A stretch of 64,000 bases of DNA from Rhytidiadelphus loreus (GCA_947034895.1 OX344762.1:31662760-31726759), one strand, 5' to 3'; shown: positions 1-12,419, counted from the stretch's first letter. Translations and numbers: made by a program. The notes: generated by a model not told the origin, from the letters alone.

Positions 1-507
1 TCACATGTCATCTGAATGACGCTGCTAGAAATTGTTGCTTCGGCACCGAAGTTGAGGAGTGGAATTGCTGAAGTGCATATTGCTGCTGCGGCACCTGGCC
101 AAGTCTCGCATGTCAACCACATTCCTTGGGCTCACGGTGTTGTTACAACTGCTAGACGATGACCTGGGCGGTAGATCCCTGTTGTATCCACCTTCTTTCA
201 CCTTCGGTTTTCAATGGAGCTTCAAGGACTCCTTATTAGATGTTACAGAAGAATTTGAGCTTTGCCGTCTGTGCTCTCCTTTAGACTCCACAGACAAGTT
301 TCTCCTATGACTCTCCTTTAAAGCTCCAGGTAAGTTAGCTTCCTCATAGCCCCAATCTCCGCGGCTATGGAAGTTTTGAGAATCGCACCTTGTTTCAATA
401 AGTGGTTCATATTTGGAACCATTTCGAACAGATGAACAGCTCCTGTCTCTCCGTTTGTCATCATGGGAAGAACTATATCTCTGACCCTCATGAAGGGAGA
501 TAAACAT
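1..507 (-). pseudogene. Captured 3' exon of an unidentified host gene
   Basis: On the minus strand this reads as a polar, Ser/Arg-rich coding stretch (residues such as HDDKRRDRSCSSVRNG and KESHRRNLSVESKGEHRR) that hits a stop near 211. It continues in frame through serine-rich sequence to a tail containing STPQLRCRS and, near base 1, DDM followed by a stop. The same tail occurs at 2530-2560 and 4800-4901, so this was a protein-coding 3' exon copied several times. The interruptions show it is not functional here. I do not recognise the parent gene. Confidence 0.4.
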
Positions 508-1285
508 AGGATTGAGACTCAGCTAGTACCTGTCGACTCAGCTGTTTGAAAGAAACAAAGCTAGTACCTGTTGACTCAGCTAGTAACCTGTGCATCTGCA
601 CTAGCGAAACAAGCCCAAACAACTCAAGTTTCTTCAACATTACGGTCTTGATCTTCTGCATATAGCTAAGTAGTTATCAAGCCTGATGTTTGCTCCAGAC
701 TGGATTATGAGAACGACAGGAAGGTATGCAAGCTTTGGTTGAAGAATGCCAATGCGGCAACGCAGTCTTGAGTTGCAAGTTAAAATGAGTCGACAGGTAC
801 TAGCTGTTCATTTTTTAAACATGCTCAATCTTAGGGTTTTCTTCATGGTCTTAGAATTAATGAGTCCGTGTTAGTGATCATTAATGGGTGCTTGCATTTC
901 TGTGTAGTGTTGCGTTTGGAGCGAGGTTGGCAGGATTGGACACCAAATAAGAGTCCTGCGCGGTATTGGACTCTACATGGCAATTGGAGAAGCGTCGTCG
1001 AGCAGTGCTGCTACTGCTGGTGGAGTGATGGTGGTGGTGGGGAGCAATCGCATGGGTAGGGCATCAGGATGCAATCCACGAGGAGGTTCGGGTTTTTGTT
1101 TTGTAGTAGCGGATTGTTGGATTGTTGCGAGAAACGAGATTGGAGTAATTGTTAAGGTTGTGAGGTTGAAAATGGCATTGCATTGCATTGCTACGTTGGT
1201 CGCTAACATTTTGTAATTTCGGGTTTTTTCAGAGTTGCAAACGCAAATCTCCGTCCAGCACGGGAGTAAACCATTAAAGATCATT

Positions 1286-1513
1286 AAAGCAAATCATTAA
1301 AGATCATTAATGATCTTGAGTCCAGTTAATGATCTTGGATTGGGTTTGGGCAACATCAGCTTTGGTAAAGATCATTAATGATCTTGAGTCCAGTTAGTGA
1401 TTTTGGATTGGGTTTGGGCAACATCAACTTTGGATCGCAGGGAAAAGAGTGTGACTCTAAATTTTGAGTCCGATTCGTGATCTTGGATTGGGTTTGGCAA
1501 CACCAACTGTGGA
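1286..1513. repeat. Degenerate tandem repeat, about 70-80 bp unit, three copies
   Basis: Three successive units share GATCTTGAGTCCAGTTA-like and TTGGATTGGGTTTGGGCAAC-like words followed by ATCA(A/G)CTTTGG. The third unit is more diverged. No coding potential is seen. Confidence 0.7.
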
Positions 1514-2119
1514 TTCGATGAAAAAACAGAACTTGGTCATTAATTCAGCAATTCAGGGATCCTGGATTTGAAATTTGGCATTCATTCATGCATCCCCGTA
1601 GTGGTTCCTCTTGCGCTTCTAAATCTGGTTGCACTTGATATACTTGTTACAAACGGCATCTGCAGGCTGATATACTTGCTACAATGATATCATGTGTCTA
1701 CTTTCATGCACTTGATATACTTGCTACAAACGGCATCCCATGCAAGATCATGCCCCAGACGCTTGCCAAATTACAAGCCGCACAAGTATGAATCAAAACG
1801 TCCAGCTGGAGCAACTCAGATCACACCAAAATCGGTTGTACTCCTCCTCCTATAGTGTCTGCAATCTACAACGAAGGGCCACTGCAAGCAGTAGGATGGG
1901 TACATATTTGAGCTTGCATCGTCGTGCTCGCAGAGAAATCTCTCAAGGCTACGAGAATTCGGGACCAAATGGACTGGGAAACAAACAATAACACTTACAA
2001 GCGCACGTGGCTCCTCATATTCTAGGTTTGGCCACAAGCAATTATCTAGATTCCAAGAATTCCCAAATGGCAAGCAATCTGGATCCCAAACCCTAAGTAC
2101 TCATCACGCATGCATACCC

Positions 2120-2371
2120 AAGAAGAAATGGTCCCAGAAACGGCGTAACTTCGAGGTGGAGAACAAGCTGGAGCCCGAGCGCAAAATGCAGCTGGCCAAG
2201 GAGCTCGGACTGCAAGCGCGGCAGGTAGTGGTGTGGTTCCAGAAACGCCGTGCCCGTTGGAAAATCAAACAACTCGAGCGGAACTTTGAGGTTCTCACGT
2301 AGGATTACAACCGCCTCAAGTCGGATTTCGAAGCCATCAACCGCGACAAATGCAAGCTCAAAGCTGAGGAA
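2120..2371 (+). pseudogene. Class I HD-Zip transcription factor fragment (homeodomain helix 2-3 plus start of leucine zipper)
   Basis: The + frame reads through [20 protein letters not shown] and then [19 protein letters not shown], the second half of a plant HD-Zip I homeodomain with its recognition helix (usually VWFQNRRARWKTKQLE). It runs into a leucine-zipper-like stretch (DYNRLKSDFEAINRDKCKLK). The N-terminal arm, helix 1 and the rest of the protein are missing. An in-frame TAG near 2302 separates homeodomain from zipper, and the FQN asparagine is changed to lysine. The piece has no intron and abuts a hairpin that duplicates its end. It is a captured, dead copy. Family assignment is secure; the member is not determined. 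Confidence 0.88.
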
Positions 2372-2763
2372 ATCTATCACAATCAATCCAACCATCACCT
2401 TTCACGCATTACATTCCTTAACCATCTCTAGAACACGTATGTGCGATTGTCTGTGCGAGGGGACGAAACTGAAGCCCAAGAAGAAAGAGGCAACTATTTC
2501 TAAATCGAGGCGCGCTGCGTACGTCCACAATTCCACTCCTCAGCTTCGGTGCCGCAGCTAAGGAGTGGAAGAATTGTGGGCTTACGCAACGTGCCTTGAT
2601 TTAGAAACAGTTGTCTCATTCTTCTCGGGCTTCAGTTTCGTCCCCTCGCACAGACGATCGCACATACGTGTTCTAGAGATGGTTATGGAATGTTATGCGT
2701 GAAAGGTGATGGTTGGGTTGATTGTGATAGATTACCTCAGCTTTGAGCTTGCATTTGTCGCGG
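2341..2763. repeat. Near-perfect inverted repeat (hairpin), arms about 200 bp
   Basis: Bases 2341-2540 are matched by the reverse complement of 2561-2763 with a ~20-base loop. The arms share words such as GAACACGTATGTGCGAT and CACCTTTCACGCATTACATT with few differences. The outer end of the left arm is the end of the HD-Zip fragment, so a transcript would fold into a long hairpin that includes host coding sequence. Confidence 0.85.
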
Positions 2764-3286
2764 CTTGCTGGAAATTTCAGAAGTGCACATCAAAGGTGAA
2801 TTATTTCATGTTTTTTGGGCTTGTGTATCTGAGATAGGATTACCCACATGTTCATGATTTTCCAACGTAAGAATTACTTTGATCTCGATAACACTACGGA
2901 ATGATTGTTCGTGAACATGAATTTTTGCCGCTGGAATCGTGCCAATTCAACGAAATTGACCATTCAGCCATTCGGGTTCAACAGTCTCCTTCATCATTCT
3001 ATCCTCCACTTGACTTCAGTATGCATTTCCTGATTGAATCCCTCTTATCGACTGAAAGCAAGTTACTGTTGAAAAAGGTACCGAAATTCGACACCAAAGC
3101 CAGCTGACCTGAATCCTCACCAGATGTTCGAACACGAACTAGAAGTATCACAGATATTTGGAGAATTTTATAAAGTGATTGATCGTTTCTTTCTTGTTCT
3201 TGGAGTTGTGTCGTATCTGGAAATTATCAGTGAAGGACATGCAGGCTGTATTATGCAGGCTGGACATGCACGATGCATTATCAGTG

Positions 3287-3415
3287 ACGGACGCACGCAA
3301 GTTTGGTCCGTTCACGACGCAGGCGGAGCGATGGAATGGGCGCGTCGCCATGATCGGGTTCCCGGGACTCGTGGTGACGGAGCTCTTCACGCACTCGGCC
3401 GCCTTCGACATGTAA
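3287..3415 (+). pseudogene. C-terminal fragment of a light-harvesting-like (ELIP/LIL type) protein
   Basis: The + frame reads FGPFTTQAERWNGRVAMIGF, continues GLVVTELFTHSAAF, and ends at a TAA. E-x-x-N-G-R-x-A-M-x-G-F is the chlorophyll-binding helix signature of the LHC/ELIP/one-helix family, followed by a membrane-spanning segment. Only about 40 codons are recognisable and no upstream exon or transit peptide can be connected, so this is a captured 3' end. The base composition is much more GC-rich than the flanks, as expected for transplanted coding sequence. I cannot tell which LIL subfamily it came from. Confidence 0.6.
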
Positions 3416-4234
3416 ATGTGCCGAATGGAGGCGGTGAAGACCTTGCTTCAGTTTTGGAGTGTATTGTACAGTTTGAGTAATTAGTTTATGGGAGTCGTTT
3501 CCAATTAATTTTGAGAATGTAGTCACCATGTCGATTGAGAAAGCAGTAGTTGTATATTGAGAAATGGCTGGCACCGATTCGTGCTGAGTTTGTATGATTC
3601 TGTTTCATGGCATTGGATGTCTGGTTAACTTGAGATTATTTTATTGAACTTGTGAATCATATATTCCACGCTGGTTTGAACGGGGTTTTGAAATTACACC
3701 TTTGCATCGGATGTTTGGATTGTATGCTCTTGATTTAGTGCAGCTCTTAGCTTGATGGGAGTTTTTATGCTGCATGAGTGAGTAGCCTGGCACTATTATT
3801 ACCAACTCAAAACTGACCCTCTCATTTTTAATGCTGGACATCTTCGGCATGTAATTGAGCAGAGTTGAAGTAGTGAGTTCTGCGCAGGCAGAATTGGCCC
3901 CCTCATTGCCCCGGTCAACTTTGGTTTGAGAAAAAATCCCCCGAGTAATTTTTTGGTAATTCTTGCACCTCCCTTGAGTAATTTTGGGGCTCTGATTGCA
4001 AATATGAATTTAGAATTTTTAAAAAAAATTAAGCCTTGCAAATAAAAAATTCCAGGGTTTGCCCTGGAGGGGCAATGAGGGGGGTCAATTCACCCTGGCC
4101 ATGAGTTCTTGGGTTCGAGTTTAAATTCTGTCAGTTTGGAAGTGAATTGTTTAGTTGCAGTAATTAGTTTGTAACCGCCACTCATCTATTGAGCTTGGAA
4201 TTTACTTTGAGAACGTCGATGGAGAGCTGTAGTT

Positions 4235-4519
4235 GTGTACAGTGACATGTTTCGATCTGGCACTAATATGTGCAGAGGGCGTGGAAGAGGACGCCGAGGA
4301 TTAGAGAGGGAAAAGTCTCCATCCGGTGAAACACACCAGTCTGACGAAGAGGAGCGTGCTGAGCTTGATAGAGAAGGATCGAAAGGGGTTACGAAATCTA
4401 GACAGTTGGTGATGAACCTGTGGGAGCTGCGAAGAAACCAGTACTCAGAAGAGACTAAGCGGAGTCGAAAAAAAGATGATCTTCTGACAATGATGATTAT
4501 GTACCAAAACGGCGATTAG
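4235..4519 (+). other. Short open frame of unknown nature, polar and basic
   Basis: A 94-codon frame rich in Arg, Glu and Ser (CRGRGRGRRGLEREKSPSGE region) lies in the fragment-bearing area. It resembles part of a nuclear RS/RG-rich protein but has no recognisable domain, no supported start and no neighbours that would explain it. It is most likely another captured exon, and could be chance. Confidence 0.2.
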
Positions 4520-4799
4520 TACTTGATGAAGGTGAGGTATCTGCGCACCAGGATTCAGACAGGGCACATTCAGCGGTGGTATATTAATTTTTTATTTATG
4601 ACGACAACCACGTAAACTCCATAGAAACCATACCTCTGCTAAACTGTCCCCTTCCGAGCTAATCTTGTAGATCTTCCGAGCTAATCTTGTAGACATCATT
4701 TTAATTCCAACAATATCAACAACAAAGTTGCTCATCACGCATGCATACCCAAGAAGAAATGAAGAAATGGTCCCAGAACGAAGCGCCGTCCGAAACATG

Positions 4800-4901
4800 T
4801 GAAATCGAGGCACGCTGCGTAAGCCCACAATTCTTCTACTCCTCAGCTTTGGTGCCGCGGCAGCAATTTCCAGCACTGTTATTTGGATGACATGTGAACG
4901 G
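4800..4901 (+). pseudogene. Second copy of the unidentified host-gene tail
   Basis: This reads HNSSTPQLWCRGSNF, then DDM and a stop on the + strand, matching the minus-strand tail at 1-60 and the hairpin centre near 2540. The sequence just before it (4735-4770) repeats the bases that precede the HD-Zip fragment (CACGCATGCATACCCAAG), so the same cassette was copied more than once. Confidence 0.5.
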
Positions 4902-4941
4902 ATGAGAAATTGGAGCGGGCAGTGAAAATTTTGACAAAAAT

Positions 4942-5036
4942 TCTCTAGCGCAGGTGCCCCGGGCTTGAGCGCAAGTGACCCGCAGTTGAGCGCTGGTACC
5001 CCACGCTTGAGCGCAGGTACCCCGGGCTTGTTCCAA
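4942..5036. repeat. GC-rich tandem array, about 22-bp unit (GCGCAGGTACCCCGGGCTTGA)
   Basis: Four imperfect units of GCTTGAGCGCAGGTACCCC-like sequence stand out in an AT-rich background. Unit size, GC content and isolation resemble the promoter arrays of elements A and B, but with a third unrelated core. No gene is attached to it here. Confidence 0.7.
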
Positions 5037-8000
5037 GATTACACTGTATGGCTCTTTTGGGACACCGTAGCTGGTACCGTCCTCTGCTCTTCAAGCGACC
5101 TTGGGAGAGCTGATTGCATTTCAATTACGAGAAGCTAAGCTCCTCAGTGGAAACAATCCATTTTACAGCAAAAAGAAAAAATTTCATAGGAAGAAAAATG
5201 GAATTGGCATCTAACTTACCCAAGTTCTTTCATATTTCTTCCAAGACCTTCGCAGAATGAGTTGCAAATTTTTGAAGTTGAATCACTAAAAGGGCAACCA
5301 CCTCCTGAAAATAATGGGCACTGTTGCTACGGACATTGAAGAAAGCAAAATATGCCTTGGTGTTAGACGTCGTTTCTTGAGCACCCTACTACCGCTTACT
5401 ATGAGAATCTTGTTCTTGTAGTTCGAATCTAGGTTCAAGGTTTGAAAATTGAAAATGAACAACTTGGGAGATCACTTTGGGATAAAAATGGAATTAAAAC
5501 GGGTTTCAATTTTATGTCACTATGTATAGATAATTAAGAACATTGCATTTGTTGATGTAAATGTTGAACGAATGAAAGTGCATGCATGATCTACCATAGC
5601 ATACCTAGTGGTCAAGGTTGACATAATTTATTTCTAAAAATAGAGGTTGAAGTTTGGAGGGAATGTTTTTTGCTAAAAGCAATTGGATTGAACAAAGAAA
5701 TATCTCTATTTTGAAGCATCCATTGAATCACATATGCAACTTTGATTCATTCATATTTGGCAAGGAATGTCAACATTGACTACCCATGTACATGATATTT
5801 GATCACAAGTTGTGCAATTTTTATCCATTAGAGAAAATCTGGGGTCTCAAAAGGGCTATTCCGCAGTCCTTAAGGGTCCCTGAAATTTGGGGTTTTTTTG
5901 CAAGAAAAATTGTTTTCCTCCTATTTTCGCCCGCCTGAATCTGTAGTGGCAGCAACGCAGAAATCAAAATTAATGAATAAAAAATTGACTTAAAAAAAAA
6001 TCTAGGTTGATATAAATAAATAAAAATTTAAATTAAAAAAAAAATCGCAAAAACTGGCAGATTTTGAGATATTCACCTTGGTTGACACCAAAGGTGCGGC
6101 ACTTATCAGGGTGACAGACCAAGCTCAAAATATCAGGGTGACAGACAAATAGCTTGGTCTGTTACCAGGAGGCAACGTTCTAGAGACCTCAGAATTTTTC
6201 TAATACCACATTCATCCAAGAATTTCATTGAACGAGTGTAAGAAGGTTTTGCACTTTTGAAACTCTCATACATATTAGAATTCCAACTAGAAATTTTGAT
6301 CACTACGTACTAGCCTTGTGGTTATGTAATTGTTATCGCATTTGGAGTCATGAAAAAAAAAAGTGATAGAATTAAAACACAGTAATCAACCAAGAGTGAA
6401 ATTATTCTAGCAAGCCAATGGACCCCTAGGGAATTGTTTTTCTTGGAAAATATAAGAAAATTGAGTTAAAAACAAATCTAATTCATTGTTTTTTTCATGA
6501 AGATGTTGTGATTACCTACAAAACAAGGTACTCTAGACCTTTTGTATCATTAATTATCCAAATAGAATGAATCAAATCTTTCTATACAATTTGAGTTGTC
6601 ATTCCTCCTCCAAGTAGAAGATGAAGAAAAATTCAAATGCAAGTTATAATTGCAAGCAAACTATAGGACCAAAGAGAGATTGTTATTCCATAACTTTTAG
6701 GATAATTTTCTTTTGATGGTATAGATTTTAATTCTTGAATGTTCAACCATTTCACTGGACATATGATAATTTTTTTTTAAAATTGCACTTCATCCAACTA
6801 ATTGTCATTGAAGAAGATCACAAAAAATCATATTATATTCCCTCCATTCCAAAATGATTTTCCAAACAAAATGATGAAGACTTTAGGTTGAAAATAATGT
6901 TATTTCAACCTATTTCAAGTTGTAAGTAGAGTTTGGTGCACTCCTATCATCTTGAAACTTTGAGTTTTGAAGCCCTTTTCAAGGAGTAATATTAAACTTA
7001 ACGCAATTGGAAGATCATTTTGAGATAAAAGAAGCATTTTAATAGAATTAAGAACAAATGTTCTATATTAATCAAGGATATAGATTTGCTGGAAGAATTT
7101 TGGTTGCTTATTATAAATACTCCTAAACAATTTTATTATATTTAGATTGAGCATTTAGGAATTAAGTGATAATCCACAAGGGTTAGTTTGTCATTTGCCA
7201 ACATGGATTCAATGGAAAAGACAAAGCTTCTCTTAGATGATGAAACGGACACCATCTACGCTATAAGAAATGTGTATCATTTATGACTGAAACTATGTTT
7301 CTAGTCATATTCTTAGAAGCTAACACCTTGGAGAGAAATATAATTGCAAACTATTGCTATCAATCTTTTTTGGCCTTATACTTCATAGTAGTATATTATA
7401 TTCTTGTTGGGAATGCCAAAGTACTTCATAGGAAATGGCAAGGAACATGTTTGGAAAACCTTGAGTTGTATTGCTAGTCATATTTTTACTACAGTCATAT
7501 TTTGCAATCATATCTCTATAGTAGTGAAACTTTTTTTCTTTTAGGGCAACCCCAATTTTTTTTTCATGGGAAACGTGTTTGGAGAGCACCTAGTCATACT
7601 TGCCAGTTACATATTTTGTAATCATATTTCTACGTCAGTCATATTTTGTGGCACATTTATGTAGTTAAATTTTTTTGCTTTGGGGGGATCCCTAAGGAAA
7701 AGGTAGGCAATCTAAAATATATCTCTTGTATTTTTTACCTAAGGGCCATTCCATGGGGTTAAGGCGTGACTTTGTTTAATGCCTATTAAAACAAAATTAT
7801 TATATGATGTGTCAATTACAAAATTGACATCCAATAATTTAGGGTGGAACATGTTTATATTTTAATTAATATATTTAAATTTCTCATAGGATTTAGAAGA
7901 AAATTAGAGAAGAATAAAAGCCTATGGATGAATCAGAGCACTAAGGCAAAACAAAGCCTGAGAACCTAGGTTGAAAACTAGACATACCTTGTACTACTAT

Positions 8001-9269
8001 TGGGACTTGCCGTGAGGTTGACTAATCATGTTGATTGATTGTGATGCCTGATACAAATTGCGAGCTAATTAGATTGATTGATACAAAGTGAAATCTAATG
8101 CATTTAAATTAAAAATGTAGATTAAGGTCATGGAGTTTAAAAATAACACTTCAAGCTTGTGAAGAATCTAATCCAAGGAGAAGGAGTGTGAGAAAAATCT
8201 ATACATGAGTAGCCAACTAGCCATGGAGCAAGAGTAACTGAGGCGTGCAATTTGTATTGAGAGTCTCAGTATTTGAAGTAGAAGTATAGGTTTGAAGTTG
8301 CAATTCAAAGCTTTGGGCATAGTTAGGAAGAGACTAATTTGACTTCTTTATAGAGGCTTCACTATATATTATACAAAGATTGTTGATTATAATACGCATA
8401 GTTGACCAAATGAAGTTTTAAGGTCTCAAGTAGGTACTTAGTTGGCATTTTTTAGGCTTGCGTCATTACAATTATTTGATTCTTAGAATAATTAGAAATT
8501 AATTAATAGTAATAGAAGTCAAAGATTGCAATTCTAAAATATCCCAAAAAATAGAGGAAAAAAAAATACGAAAAATAATTTGAAAAAGGTCAAGAAGGGG
8601 AAGTAGAAAGAAATAGGTTGAATGAAACGAATTAGATCATAAATAGAACTTATACTCTTTGTTGTAAAAGTCATTATTTAAGTTGTATATGAAGACACAA
8701 AAAACACAACAAAAAAGGATGAAGGCTAGCCTCATAGTACGATTACAATATGTGTGTTAGAGAATGGAAATGTGGTGAAAACAGATTTTGAGGTATGTTC
8801 GTAAATTTGGCACTTTGTTATTTCTTTTTTTGTAGAAACTATAGTTATGTTAGAAATTAGAGATTTAAGTTAACCATCTAGGAATATAATAAAATTCAAC
8901 TTTGAATTTAAAATCATTTAGGTAACTTTTAGAGGTTTTCAGTGACATATCACACTTTAAAAAATAAATGAAAATTAAGGAAGATAGAATATGAAGAAAT
9001 TGGATAGTCAAGAGCGTTAGTTTTGGATTAAAAAATATCAAAATTTATCCAATTCAAGTTAGAATGTAATCTTAAAATTTTGGTGACAATTAGAATCCAA
9101 TCTCAAAAGTAAAATTTAATTTAGACTTGCAATCTAAAAGAAAATGTTAGATGAAGTCTTGAAGGATGAATTAGAGACAAAATTTCATCCACCCATAATT
9201 TTTGCTAAATATATTCCATTATAAAGATTTATACTATTTTAAAATAGGCATGTAATGTTCTATAACTTA
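5037..9269. other. AT-rich intergenic DNA without a recognisable gene
   Basis: I see no supported coding sequence or RNA gene. A short palindrome-rich patch occurs near 6070-6180 (CACCTTGGTTGACACC and AGGGTGACAGAC words). The 7275-7690 stretch contains repeated (A)GTCATATTTTGCAATCAT-like words that recur near 58480-58870, indicating remnants of one repeat family. Confidence 0.5.
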
Positions 9270-10711
9270 GGCTTGGTTTGTACTAGTCATGGGGTCGGAT
9301 GAAAAGCCAACCTGATTTGCCTTCAATTCGGCCCTCAATCCAGCCCCAATTCACCACTCCAGCCCTAGATAAATATAAAAAGTTGAGGCCAAATTCTAGG
9401 GTTGAATTTCCAATTCATCACTCCAGCCCTAGATAATGTAAAGTGTTTAAGCCTGATTCTAGCACTAAATTTTCAATTAATGTGCTCTTCGATTTCCTTA
9501 ATGTTCAATTAGATGAATATAAAACAGGCATCTTTTCCTTTCTCTTCTTATTTTTCCTATTTCAAAAATAAAAGAAAGGGTGCTTTTTTTTTTTTTTTTT
9601 TCATAGTATTTTTTCTATTTCAAAAATAGAAAAGAAGAGCTTTTTTAATTTTTTTTTATCCTTTTCCTTTCTCTTCCTATTGTTTCTATTGGGGAAAAAA
9701 GGAGTTCTTTCACTTATTTGGAACCTTTTCCTTTCTTTTGACATTGAAATTAGAGTTGTAGCACCATAATAGTTGTCATTTATTTTCATGAGAATTTCAA
9801 GAATATCAAGCAATAAATAATTTTGGTCTTGTCCTTTTTAGATTGGGGTTTGAAATAATCACACGTCTAAACACACCATTCAAAAAAAACGTCTCTTTTT
9901 ATCTTTTTTTTAAATCTATATTTTTAGTTTTATTTTAAAGAAAAGTATGGAATTTTTTATTATGAGAACTTGAATGAATTCAATGATAAATATAAATCAA
10001 GTTTTACCATATGTATCTAGTATTGTAGTCTTTCTTTATCATATTATTTTTCAAGTATGTGCCATCAGAATTGGTAAAAACACACATCATTTCATAGATG
10101 TCAGAGTCTATGGCATAACTTCAACAGTAAAATCCATTTATACATTTGTATCTATACAAAAAATTTACTTATTAAAGCATGTAAGCTTACCGAGCAAACA
10201 TCTCATTTTAGTTAAGAAATAATCATTACTATATATATAGTTAAGTTAAGTTACAATTCAACTATAATTTACAAAGCATCTATACAAGAAATAAACATTA
10301 TTATACATTCATCAACTCAGCCCCAATGCTCCAAAAATTTAGCAATACAAATGGGAGGAAGTTTCTTGAGTTTACAATTAATAAACATGCACCAAAAAAG
10401 AAAACAAAAGACCTTGCATTGGTAGATGGTGAAGATTTGTACGATCCAATAGATGAGCCCAATCTAGCCTCCATCTGATGTTCGATGGAAAATCGGGCCA
10501 CCCAAAACCTTGTCTCGATTGCTCCCTTGGGGCCGGATGGTTGGGAGTCAAAACCATGCCACTTAAGATGACACGTAATATGAGTTGTAGTTCCAATCTG
10601 GCCCTAATATATAGCTCTTCAACTGGATTTAGAAAAATTGAATGATTCTATTGGTTCAAACTTAGAGAGTTCCAATAGGCATTCAATCCAACCCCAAGTA
10701 TAAACTAGGCC
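9270..10711. mobile_element. Non-autonomous PIF/Harbinger-like element, TTA target duplication
   Basis: The left end GGCTTGGTTTGTACT and the inverted right end GGCCTAGTTTATACT match at 12 of 15 positions. Both are followed inward by GGGGT(C/T)GGAT. TTA directly flanks both ends (9267-9269 and 10712-10714), the usual 3-bp duplication of PIF/Harbinger elements. The 1.44-kb interior is AT-rich and has no transposase. A related copy lies inside element B at about 34640-35700. Confidence 0.7.
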
Positions 10712-11580
10712 TTAAACTAACAAAAAGTTTGAATTTCTCAACTTGGATCTGGAGGTCTAGAGTTTTGGCCTAGATTGGCCAAAACCATCTAAAACCAACC
10801 ACTTAAAACCTCTAACTTTTACAATTCGTGTTAGTTTTAGTTAAGATGTGAACCACTTACAATTTGTCATTAGAAAAAACTTGTTCATTGTTTAGAATGT
10901 CAATTGAACAACTCTTACATATCCAACTTAGGATTCAAGCCCAACAACAAAGAACATGGTTGTGTATGCTTTATCACAAAGATATAGATATAATACTCAC
11001 ACATGTCATGTATTGAAGTTTATTTTTTTTAGAAAGGTTCTCAATGTCATAGAAACCTCATTTATAGAGGGTCTCTATAAGCCCTACCAAAGTCACAAAA
11101 TTATTCTTATGAAGATTGAGGTCACCATGGGCACGCACGTGCTTGTATTGCAATTAAAAAAGGGTTGTTTGAATGTTCTCACAAGGATGTAGACTATATA
11201 AGTATTAGCCCTTTTCTTGCTTCAAAGATGCTTTTAAGTAGTTTGTGCCTTTATCAAATACTTTTGCTCCCATAGACTTTGAGCAAGGATGTAGATACTT
11301 TGACAGATGCATGACATTTGCTTGGATGTCTTTTTTTCACCAAAGTTGTAGGTGCTTAAGGCCTTGCAACTTCCCTTCATGCATTCTATAGAGTTGTAGT
11401 GTCAACATAGATCCACTTGGGATCAAATTTGATTGTTAAAATAGTTTAGTTGCTTAGTATAGTCACATTTGGTCATTCACATGACTAGGGCAAGTCACAT
11501 GATTAGGGTTTTGAAACCCTAGCTTCCATTTCCATGTAGTTTCCACTAATTTAAAGCATAAAATCCCTAGCCATTGTTTC
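10712..11580. other. AT-rich spacer, no gene seen
   Basis: Open frames are short and without recognisable domains or composition change. Confidence 0.5.
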
Positions 11581-11599
11581 TTTGTGGTTGCCTTCTCTA

Positions 11600-12090
11600 A
11601 GTGCAATAGTTTTTTTTTTCTTCTTTATTTCTTGTTGCCTCGTCAGTTTTACTTCTTGTTGCATTTTAGTTCTTTCCTGTTGCCTTTTACCTCTTGATTG
11701 TTGCCTTTTACCTCTTGATTTTTTTTACTTCTTGCCTCTTGTTGCTTCTTTAGTTCTTGCTTCTAGTTTCCTCTTATTACCTCTTAGTTCTTGCTTCTTG
11801 CTTCTTGTTTCTTGTTTCCTCTTATTGATTATTTAGTTATTGCTTCTAGTTTTTTTTTGTTGCATCTTAACTTGTGCTTCTTAATTCTTCTTGTTGCATC
11901 TTAGTTCTTGTTTCTTCTTGTTATTTGTTGCATTTGTTGCATCTTAACTCGTGCTTCTTATTGCTTCTTGTTGCATCATTCTTAATTTTTGCTTCTTCTT
12001 GCTTCTTCTTGCATCTTGCCCCTTGCTTGTTGTTACTTCTTAGCACTTGTTACTTTTTGCTTTTTGTTCCCTTTGTTACTATTGTTATTC
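11600..12090. repeat. Pyrimidine-rich low-complexity tract (CTTCTTGTTGC-type degenerate repeats)
   Basis: About 490 bases are built from variants of TTGCTTCTTGTTGCATCTTAG. The two leucine-rich frames across it follow from the repeat and are not genes. It ends just before the Copia 5' LTR. Confidence 0.75.
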
Positions 12091-12126
12091 ATACTTCTTG
12101 TTTATTCGCAATTTCTAGAAATACAG

Positions 12127-12407
12127 TGTATTGAAGTTATTTCTTAGACCTCTCATCCAAGATGCTCATTTTAGCCTAGTTATCATCCATTTAATGGTAG
12201 CGCTACAATACTTCATTAGGCTTGTAACTGAAACAACTAGTATTGTACATATTATACTTAGTAGACATAATTAATCTTTGTAGTTAGCATTAGTGCAAGT
12301 TAGTGGGGGCTCTTCAGCAAAGCATGTATATATCAGTCCTCATTCATGGTTAATATAAACAAGCCAATTGAATCCTGTAGAGTGTCATTTGAATCTTGAT
12401 TTCATCA
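12127..12407 (+). repeat. Copia 5' LTR
   Basis: It starts TGTATTGAAGTTAT and ends TTTCATCA, directly before the primer-binding site. It aligns over its full length with 57622-57901. Confidence 0.88.
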
Positions 12408-12419
12408 TGGTATCAGAAC
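12408..12419 (+). promoter_or_regulatory. Copia primer-binding site (initiator Met tRNA)
   Basis: TGGTATCAGAAC immediately follows the LTR. It is one base different from TGGTATCAGAGC, the usual complement of the plant initiator tRNA 3' end. Confidence 0.85.

Larger units (their letters stand above)
1..4901. mobile_element. Composite of captured host-gene fragments with inverted ends (Pack-type or foldback element, left end possibly outside the window)
   Basis: The first ~62 bases match, in inverted orientation, the stretch around 4832-4901 (shared words include CACATGTCATC and GCTGAGGAGT-like). The same gene tail also occurs at the centre of a hairpin near 2500-2640. Between these lie pieces of at least three unrelated host genes (unidentified C-terminal exon, HD-Zip, LIL/ELIP). 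A mixture of gene pieces between inverted ends is what Pack-MULE or foldback elements look like. I cannot prove the ends or a target duplication because the left edge coincides with the window edge. The alternative is simple segmental rearrangement. Confidence 0.4.

Noticed and set aside
11582..12134. Leucine-rich 84- and 86-codon frames resembling membrane peptides
   Set aside because: Result of a CT-rich low-complexity tract; no conserved start, domain or neighbour.
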